Source: SAR116 cluster bacterium (GTDB lineage: Bacteria > Pseudomonadota > Alphaproteobacteria > Puniceispirillales > Marisalimonadaceae). From it: 5,260 nucleotides of DNA. The stretch covers positions 10,609 to 15,868 of the forward strand of contig NZIY01000014.1 of assembly GCA_002691795.1 (NCBI GenBank). Reading direction: 5' to 3'. Below, one piece after another: positions 1-5,260 of this stretch; position 1 is the first letter of the stretch, and each line of letters starts with the position of its first letter. Under the pieces are notes generated by a model, which was not told the DNA's origin, ran no database searches, and saw only the letters and a list, made by a program, of their open reading frames with translations. A program made the position numbers and the translations under genes.

Positions 1-675
1 GCACGTGATTGGGCTTTGTTAAATCCAAGAGCATATATGCATGATAGAGGCCCTTTAACGATTAATGATGTAATGAGTGCTCGTCCAATAGTAGATCCTT
101 TAGGTAAATTAGATTGTTGTCTTGTAACAGATGGAGCGGCAGCAATTGTAATGACAAGATCAGATAAAGCTAAAGATTGTAAAAGTACACCAATTTATTT
201 ATTAGGTGCAGCAATGGAACATCATCACAGAATGATTTCAGAGATGCCTGATCTAACAAGAACTTCTGCCTATGAAAGTGGTCAAAGAGCTTTTGAAATG
301 TCTGGTTATAAACCTTCTGAAATGGACACTATTCAACTTTATGATGCATTTACAATTAATCCTATTTTATTCCTTGAAGATTTAGGTTTTTGTAAAAAAG
401 GTGAAGGTAAAGATTTAATTAAAAATATAGGTCCTTCAGGAAATTTTCCTGTAAATACTAGTGGAGGAGGGTTATCTTGTGTTCATCCGGGTATGTATGG
501 CTTATTTGTTACTCTTGAAGCTCTAAGACAATTAAGAAATTCGGCTGGTGATGATGTTGGAAAAAGAAAAGAGGGTGGGTGGCTTAAAGATTCTAAGCTT
601 TCATTAGCTCATGGCAACGGAGGCGTACTATCTAGCCAAGTTACAAACATATGGGGATTAGAGGAAACAATATAA
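1..675 (+). CDS. Thiolase-like protein of the SCP-x/lipid-transfer branch, C-terminal part (5' partial)
   Basis: The reading frame is open from base 1 (Ala-Arg-Asp-Trp-Ala before the Leu codon at 16), so the TTG at 16 is not the start and the gene begins left of the window. About 224 residues are visible, somewhat over half of a usual 380-390-residue family member. Thiolase-fold signs are LLNPRAYM followed by PLTINDV, the VTDGAAAIV segment (bases 127-153), QLYDAFT (bases 337-357) where classical thiolases have NEAF, and NTSGGGLSCVHPGMYG with the conserved active-site His at bases 484-486. The last motif is AHGNGGVLSS (bases 607-636), replacing the CxGGG motif that carries the second catalytic Cys in true thiolases. 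That pattern is known in SCP-x-like proteins usually annotated as acetyl-CoA acetyltransferase, some of which act as aldolases on CoA-linked side chains. The N-terminal nucleophilic Cys region is not visible, so thiolase versus aldolase activity cannot be decided. The gene converges on the signalling operon and has no evident functional link to it. Confidence 0.88.
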   Translation, partial: ARDWALLNPRAYMHDRGPLTINDVMSARPIVDPLGKLDCCLVTDGAAAIVMTRSDKAKDCKSTPIYLLGAAMEHHHRMISEMPDLTRTSAYESGQRAFEMSGYKPSEMDTIQLYDAFTINPILFLEDLGFCKKGEGKDLIKNIGPSGNFPVNTSGGGLSCVHPGMYGLFVTLEALRQLRNSAGDDVGKRKEGGWLKDSKLSLAHGNGGVLSSQVTNIWGLEETI

Positions 676-679
676 TTAA

Positions 680-695
680 ATAATTTTAAAATTAT
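680..695. terminator. AT-only palindrome between convergent genes, possible weak bidirectional terminator
   Basis: ATAATTTTAAAATTAT is a perfect 16-base palindrome lying 4 bases after the thiolase stop and covering the stop codon of the cyclase gene. A wider alternative pairing joins 670-677 with 690-697 (8 bp, 12-base loop). The position suits a terminator shared by two converging transcripts, but the stems contain no G or C and would be weak, and in DNA this AT-rich such palindromes can arise by chance. Confidence 0.25.
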
Positions 696-1729
696 ATACA
701 TTCCAAAATTTCTGTTTCTTGACCACTTTTTAATCTTTTCATTCCCACAGATTTTACATTGACTTCATTTCTTACAGTCATATATGCATCATTAGAAACT
801 AAAATTTGGTTTGGTTCCGAGATATCACAAATATTAAATGCTATATTAACATTTTGACCTAAAATATCATATTGTACTGTTTTGTCACCAACAGTTCCTG
901 CTACCAATGATCCATAATGTATACCAATATGTAAATCCCACGGCATTTCTAAATTTGACGCTATTTCTTTTAATTTATACGCGCAATTTACGCAATTTTT
1001 TACAGATTGGGTATCAAATGATGATAACCCACTTACAGCGACAATAGCGTCACCAACAGTTTTAATTTTTTCTAAATTAAATTCTAAAAAAGCATTTTCA
1101 AATAATTTAATAATATTTTGTAAGGTCTCGATTACTAACTCTGGTTGGTTTTTATCACAAAATGAAGTAAAGCCAACTAAATCACATATCAATATTGAAA
1201 CTTCATCATGTCGTCTTGGTCGAACAATGCCAGTTGTTTGTAATTCACTTACAACAGAGTTTGGCATTACAGTTTTAAGAATTTGTTGAGATTTTTTTTT
1301 ATCAGTTTCAACTTTGTATAGATATATTTCTTCTCTATCTCTCATTCCTTTTTTATCTAATGATGCATCAACTCGTGCTCTTAATAATGTTCTATTGAAT
1401 GGCTTTGTAACAAAATCATCTGCACCATTTTTAATACACTCAGCTGCTGTATCTACTTCATCTGAGGCAGTTACCATTATTATAGGAATATTTCTTTGTG
1501 CAGGATTTCCCTTTAATTGTTTTAATACATCAAGACCACTTATGTCTGGCATCATTAAATCTAGTAATATTAAATCAAATTTAGATTCATTGACAAAATC
1601 CAAAGCTTCCTTGCCACATTCTGCTAAAGAAATATTTTCATAACCATCTTTTTTCAAACTTCTTTCAAGTGTATATCTATTGTCTTCGATATCATCGACT
1701 ATTAGAATTTTAGCTTCTTTTTTATTCAT
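692..1729 (-). CDS. Response regulator with class III adenylate cyclase output domain (REC-cyclase)
   Basis: This 345-residue soluble protein has a receiver at about 5-122 and a class III cyclase domain at about 172-342. The receiver has acidic-pocket D12/D13, phosphoacceptor D57 (LLDLMMP), T87 and K109 before Pro, so it looks phosphorylatable. A charged helical linker (about 123-165) leads to the cyclase. Metal-binding aspartates are D183 (CDLVGFT) and D227 (KTVGDA). The adenine-selecting pair is K223 and D288 (QYDILG), pointing to ATP and cAMP rather than GTP. N295 of the NxxxR transition-state motif is present, but the Arg is replaced by N299 (codon 833-835), so catalytic strength is uncertain. 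No membrane segment is seen. The ATG lies 2 bases after the stop of the upstream regulator, with only a weak AGG about 10 bases before it, which fits translational coupling. The likely role is phosphorylation-controlled cAMP production as output of the neighbouring kinase; this pairing is inferred from the operon. Confidence 0.93.
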   Translation of the reverse strand: MNKKEAKILIVDDIEDNRYTLERSLKKDGYENISLAECGKEALDFVNESKFDLILLDLMMPDISGLDVLKQLKGNPAQRNIPIIMVTASDEVDTAAECIKNGADDFVTKPFNRTLLRARVDASLDKKGMRDREEIYLYKVETDKKKSQQILKTVMPNSVVSELQTTGIVRPRRHDEVSILICDLVGFTSFCDKNQPELVIETLQNIIKLFENAFLEFNLEKIKTVGDAIVAVSGLSSFDTQSVKNCVNCAYKLKEIASNLEMPWDLHIGIHYGSLVAGTVGDKTVQYDILGQNVNIAFNICDISEPNQILVSNDAYMTVRNEVNVKSVGMKRLKSGQETEILECI

Positions 1730-1731
1730 AA

Positions 1732-2097
1732 TTATAAACCTATTTGTTTATTTATCTTTTCTAACAATCTTTCAATATCGACTGGTTTAGTATCATAATC
1801 ATTACAACCAGCATCAATAGCTCTTTTTTTATGTTCTTCCATTGCATGTGCAGATAAAGCTATTATTGGAATTTTATTTAATTCATTTTTACTTTTAATT
1901 GTTTTAGTTGCAGTCCATCCATCCATTTTTGGTAAACTTAAATCCATCAAAATCAAATCTGGTTTTTCTGAGGAAGCCATCTCAACTCCCATCTCTCCAT
2001 CAGTTGCTATAACAATTTCAAAGCCTTTTCTTTTTAATCTTCTGGATAGCATATAAACATTATCTTCATTATCTTCTATATACAGAATTTTGGTCAT
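1732..2097 (-). CDS. Single-domain response regulator (stand-alone receiver, DivK/CheY-like)
   Basis: With the ATG at 2095-2097 this is a 121-residue protein made of one receiver domain and nothing else. It opens MTKILYIEDNED with acidic-pocket E8/D9. The phosphoacceptor is D52 (LILMDLSLPKMDGW), followed by S82 (ALSAHAM) and K104 (DTKPVD). All positions needed for phosphorylation are present and there is no DNA-binding or enzymatic output domain. The frame stays open further upstream to a TTG at 2137-2139, but that start would overlap the kinase by about 40 bases. The ATG is preferred because it is 1 base past the kinase stop, has an AAGGA ribosome site 9 bases before it, and begins exactly at a normal receiver start. 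It resembles the DivK/CheY class of small receivers, which act by protein contact or as phosphate carriers. Its place between kinase and REC-cyclase suggests a shuttle, phosphate sink or allosteric partner, which is inference. Confidence 0.93.
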   Translation of the reverse strand: MTKILYIEDNEDNVYMLSRRLKRKGFEIVIATDGEMGVEMASSEKPDLILMDLSLPKMDGWTATKTIKSKNELNKIPIIALSAHAMEEHKKRAIDAGCNDYDTKPVDIERLLEKINKQIGL

Positions 2098-2098
2098 A

Positions 2099-5000
2099 TT
2101 AACCTGTCCTTTTAAAAACTTTTTTAATTTCTTCTGCAATACTCAAAACATTATCATCTGTTTTGTGAATTACTTTTTCAGTTTCATTTTTCAAAAAGCT
2201 TTTATCATTTTCGTCTAAATCAGCTCCGGTTAAAACTAAAATTGGCACAGATTTAATCTTTGTATCTTTTATTTCACTTAGAAATTCAAAACCATTCATC
2301 ACTGGCATCATTAAATCTAGAAGAATAATGTCTGGTAATTTTTTTTCTTTATTTAATTTCATCAATGCTTCTTTACCATTAGAAGCTTCAGTAACTATAT
2401 TACCTTGTTTTTCAAGAATCTCTTTTACAGTGAATCTAAGATTTTCGTCATCTTCAATAATACAAATTTTAAGATTTTCGCTTTTTCCAATCAATGCTTG
2501 GATAGAACTAATTAAACGATCTTTTTCTATTGGTTTGGAAACAAAATCTGCGGCACCAAGAGAAAAACCCTTGTTTTTTTCATCTAAAATTGAAGCCATT
2601 ACTACAGGTATTTTTGATACTTCTGGATCTGCTTTTAATGTTCTAAGTACAGACCAGCCATCCATTTCAGGCATTAAAATATCTAAAGTTATTAAATTAG
2701 GTTTTAATTTTCTTGCTAATTCAATTCCTTCTTTACCATTATTTGCAATAACTACATTATATGCATCTTTTGTTAATTGACGTTTTATTAATTCACTAAC
2801 AGTTGGATCGTCATCAATAATCAAAATAGTTTTTGCATTTTGGCTTTCAATTGAAACTACATTTTCAATTAATGAACTTTGTGTTAGTTTTTTATCTTTA
2901 ACATCTTCAGAAGCTCCTAAATAGTCAGCCAGGAAAGTTGCAGTGAATGTTGTTCCTTTATTCATTTCACTTTTGACAGTTACATCACCACCCATCATTA
3001 TAGCTAATTGCTTAGAAATAGTTAAACCTAAACCTGTTCCTCCATATTTTCTAGTAGTAGAGCTGTCGGCTTGTACAAAAGAATTAAATAATCTATTCAT
3101 TTGTTCTTTTGTCATTCCAATTCCTGTATCAGATACTGAGATAGAAATTAAATCACCCGATTTATTTTTCTTTTTTTCAACTTTTAGTGTAATTTCTCCT
3201 TTATCTGTAAACTTACAAGCATTTGAAATTAAATTAAGTATTACCTGTTTTATCCTAGTTTGGTCTGCTGTAACCATATCTAATTCTTTTTGGAAATTGA
3301 CGTTTAACTTATTATTATTTTTATCTGCTAATGGTTGAGATGTCTTAACTATCTCTTCAATAATAAGCCTTAGTTCAAAAGTTTCATTAAATAATTCAAT
3401 TCGACCAGCTTCAATTTTTGATAAATCAAGAACATCATTTATCAAGGTAAGTAGATGTTTTCCTGCATTAAAAACTCTATCCAATGGTTCAATGAAGTCA
3501 TCAAGTTCATCGTCTAACGCATCTTCTTTAAGCATCTCTGTTAATCCAATAATTGCATTTAAGGGAGTTCTTAATTCATGTGACATGTTCGCTAAAAATT
3601 GACTTTTTGTTTTATTAGCTTCATTTGCTTTTTCTTTTTCAACATCCAATTGTTTAATGGTTAAGTTTAATTCTTGTTCTCTATTAACTAATTCTGTTAT
3701 GTTTGAAAATATAGAGAATAATCCGCCATCTTTTAATCGTGTTGAAGTGGCTTGCCATTTTGAGTCATCAAAGAAAGTTGGTGAGATATACGTATTTTCT
3801 CCTGTTATTTTTTTCCTATTATCTAAAACATTTTCGTAAAAATCTTTTTCTGATTTTAAATCATTAAACTTTAAAAATTTATTTTTTTTCTGTAGTTTAA
3901 CATAATCTGGATAATGAATAATTTTTTCGTGAGGAACTCCTCCTCTTTTCCAAATATTTTTGGCAAAAGTATTAGCCATTACTAATTTATCATTTCTATC
4001 CCACCATGTAATTCCATGTGGCATGCTATTTATCGCATCTTGCATTCTTTGTTCAACTTCTTGTAATTTTTGTTCCATTAATTTTCTTGAATTTATATTT
4101 TCTACTAAGCCGTTAAATCGGATGGCATTTCCTTTTTCATCCCAAATAGCTCTACCACGCGTTCTAAACCATTCGACCTTTTTTGTTTTTTTATCAAACA
4201 TTTGTCTATGCTCATGGTCAAAAAGATGAGTTTTATTTTTGAAATGCTCTATAGTTGCCTTTTTATATGCCTGTCTATCTTCTCTAAAAACAGCATTAAA
4301 TGCTTCTTCTTCAGAGACTGTTTGTAGAACATTTCGTTTTGAAGGGTGTGTTAAAACAACAGTTTTATTTGATATGTCCCAATCAAAAATATACGCATTA
4401 ATGGCTTCTGCCATTAATAGAAAACGTGTTTCATTTTCTATTAACTTATTTTCATTTTCTTTTAAATCTGTTATGTCATCCATAACTTGAGTATATGTCT
4501 GGTCAGATAATTTTGTGAAAAAACCAGAATAGGTTTTTCCATTAGTATATTTGGTTTCAAATCGTGATGCACCTTGTAATTTTTGAATTTCTTTTTCACG
4601 TTTAGATATGAATTCGTCCTTTGTCATACCTTTTGGTACTATTAAGTCACCACTTTTTATTATTGATTCAACAAGCTGTTTTCTTGATACACCATCTTTT
4701 AAATTAAAATTGTGTAATTTTTTAATATTTTTAATAGCAGTGTTGTTTGCATGAATAAGCTTATGGTTTTGATTCCACAACATGAAAACATTTGGTATCT
4801 GATCGATCGCATTAATAAGTTGGCTCATATCTCTTTCTTTTTTCTTTATATCAGAAATATCAGTCCAAACTTGAAGAAATCCTCCATCATCTAATCTATT
4901 AGTTATTCCGAGCAAAGTTTTATCATTTTCAAAATTAGTTTCAAATTTTGTTTCTTTCGCTGTTTTTGAATACTCTTTAAGTCTATTTTTTAACCAGGTT

Positions 5001-5260
5001 TGATGATTAATTCCTTTAGGTGGTATTATTTTTTTCTTATTGATTGCATGAGAAACCATTTTTTTTCTCGTAATACCTTTTTCAAGTTTAAACCCAATTT
5101 TTTTTTGAAAATTCCTGGAAGCTTTATTAGCCATTATAAGTTCGTCTTTTTTATCCCACAAATAAATTTGACTAGGAGTTAGCTCAATTGCATCACTAAG
5201 TTGTTTTAAAGATTTTTCATTTTCTTTTAATTTTGTTATATCAGTCACAATTTGTAACGT
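2099..5260 (-). CDS. Multi-PAS hybrid sensor histidine kinase with two receiver domains (5' partial)
   Basis: Residues are counted from the GTG at 5246-5248, but the frame is open to the edge (Thr-Leu-Gln-Ile before it), and that GTG sits inside a PAS end, so the true start lies outside. Domain order: tail of a PAS; PAS_7-like domains at about 17-135 and 144-262; a PAS_3-like domain at about 272-388; another PAS_7-like domain at about 400-518 ([19 protein letters not shown]); a short coiled linker; HisKA at about 546-612 with H557 in [14 protein letters not shown]; HATPase with N box N672/N676, DTGIG 707-711 and GGTGLGL 736-742; REC1 at about 806-920 with D812-D814, D856, S886 and K905; REC2 at about 926-1045 with D933/D934, D978, T1007 and K1029. 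In REC2 the Pro after the Lys is Thr. No transmembrane segment or Hpt domain is visible, so the seen part is a cytosolic sensor. It autophosphorylates and passes phosphate to receivers. It ends 1 base before the response regulator gene. Confidence 0.93.
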   Translation of the reverse strand, partial: TLQIVTDITKLKENEKSLKQLSDAIELTPSQIYLWDKKDELIMANKASRNFQKKIGFKLEKGITRKKMVSHAINKKKIIPPKGINHQTWLKNRLKEYSKTAKETKFETNFENDKTLLGITNRLDDGGFLQVWTDISDIKKKERDMSQLINAIDQIPNVFMLWNQNHKLIHANNTAIKNIKKLHNFNLKDGVSRKQLVESIIKSGDLIVPKGMTKDEFISKREKEIQKLQGASRFETKYTNGKTYSGFFTKLSDQTYTQVMDDITDLKENENKLIENETRFLLMAEAINAYIFDWDISNKTVVLTHPSKRNVLQTVSEEEAFNAVFREDRQAYKKATIEHFKNKTHLFDHEHRQMFDKKTKKVEWFRTRGRAIWDEKGNAIRFNGLVENINSRKLMEQKLQEVEQRMQDAINSMPHGITWWDRNDKLVMANTFAKNIWKRGGVPHEKIIHYPDYVKLQKKNKFLKFNDLKSEKDFYENVLDNRKKITGENTYISPTFFDDSKWQATSTRLKDGGLFSIFSNITELVNREQELNLTIKQLDVEKEKANEANKTKSQFLANMSHELRTPLNAIIGLTEMLKEDALDDELDDFIEPLDRVFNAGKHLLTLINDVLDLSKIEAGRIELFNETFELRLIIEEIVKTSQPLADKNNNKLNVNFQKELDMVTADQTRIKQVILNLISNACKFTDKGEITLKVEKKKNKSGDLISISVSDTGIGMTKEQMNRLFNSFVQADSSTTRKYGGTGLGLTISKQLAIMMGGDVTVKSEMNKGTTFTATFLADYLGASEDVKDKKLTQSSLIENVVSIESQNAKTILIIDDDPTVSELIKRQLTKDAYNVVIANNGKEGIELARKLKPNLITLDILMPEMDGWSVLRTLKADPEVSKIPVVMASILDEKNKGFSLGAADFVSKPIEKDRLISSIQALIGKSENLKICIIEDDENLRFTVKEILEKQGNIVTEASNGKEALMKLNKEKKLPDIILLDLMMPVMNGFEFLSEIKDTKIKSVPILVLTGADLDENDKSFLKNETEKVIHKTDDNVLSIAEEIKKVFKRTG
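2107..2111 (-). promoter_or_regulatory. Ribosome binding site of the single-domain response regulator
   Basis: On the minus strand AAGGA is followed by 9 bases and then the ATG at 2095-2097. It lies inside the last codons of the kinase gene, so the regulator is probably translated by terminating or nearby ribosomes. It supports the ATG over the upstream TTG. Confidence 0.6.
4433..5200 (-). repeat. Tandem pair of PAS_7-like repeats within the kinase gene, plus the tail of a third
   Basis: Two consecutive units of about 127-129 residues (4820-5200 and 4433-4819) share the same landmarks in the same order: an AI(E/D) start, LW and an (L)IxAN core, G(I/V)(T/S)RK, a PKG(I/M) segment, FET, and a QV-x-DI(T/S)D end followed by Lys/Glu-rich residues. 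The bases at 5201-5260 encode the same ending ([10 protein letters not shown]), so at least one more unit precedes them outside the window. The units have diverged at DNA level, which points to an old domain duplication, not a recent one. Confidence 0.75.

Noticed and set aside
16..18. TTG at 16 as the start of the thiolase-like gene
   Set aside because: The frame is open to base 1 and the preceding codons (Ala-Arg-Asp-Trp-Ala) continue the family's conserved sequence, so the gene is cut by the window edge.
676..691. Promoter or small RNA in the gap between the convergent genes
   Set aside because: The gap is only 16 bases and both flanking genes end there, so there is no room or need for a promoter.
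692..1729. REC-cyclase gene read as a diguanylate cyclase (PleD-like)
   Set aside because: No GGDEF motif is present; the output domain has class III nucleotide cyclase motifs (CDLVGFT, KTVGDA, QYDILGQNVN).
2098..2139. N-terminal extension of the single-domain regulator from a TTG at 2137-2139
   Set aside because: It would overlap the kinase by about 40 bases and add a Lys-rich stretch before a normal receiver start; the ATG at 2095-2097 has a good ribosome site.
2943..3338. Open frames on the plus strand opposite the kinase and cyclase genes (for example 1314-1643, 2328-2780, 2943-3338, 3960-4229, 4239-4490)
   Set aside because: They lie antisense to strongly supported coding sequence, translate to Ser/Phe/Ile-rich sequence with no recognisable domain, and are expected as shadows of Lys/Glu-rich genes on the other strand.

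Overview
The window is AT-rich and almost fully coding: the 3' part of one plus-strand gene, then a three-gene minus-strand signalling operon that runs off the right edge. Lys/Asn/Ile-rich proteins, PAS domains of the PAS_7 type and a bacterial SCP-x-type thiolase suggest a low-GC Gram-negative bacterium. An AT-rich, possibly marine, alphaproteobacterium is my best guess. This is inferred from composition and domain style; there is no rRNA or other phylogenetic marker here. A large multi-receiver kinase system would be unusual for the most streamlined SAR11-type genomes.

Layout. Bases 1-675 (+) hold the C-terminal part of a thiolase-like protein of the SCP-x/lipid-transfer branch; its start is left of the window. 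A 16-base AT-only gap (676-691) separates it from the convergent operon. Reading leftwards from the right edge, the operon encodes: (i) a hybrid sensor histidine kinase with at least four PAS domains, HisKA, HATPase and two receiver domains (2099-5260, N-terminus outside the window); (ii) a stand-alone single-domain response regulator (1732-2097); (iii) a receiver domain fused to a class III nucleotide cyclase (692-1729). The gene junctions are 1 and 2 bases, so the three are almost certainly co-transcribed and probably translationally coupled.

How they may work together (inference). The PAS array senses a cytosolic cue and sets the kinase state. Phosphate can then reach four receivers: two in the kinase, the free regulator and the cyclase receiver. 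The only visible output domain is the cyclase, so a phosphorelay controlling cAMP is the simplest model. The cyclase keeps both metal aspartates and the adenine-specifying Lys/Asp pair but has Asn where the transition-state Arg is expected, so its activity is an open question. No Hpt domain, DNA-binding output, mobile element, RNA gene or CRISPR array was seen. The operon promoter must lie beyond the right edge.
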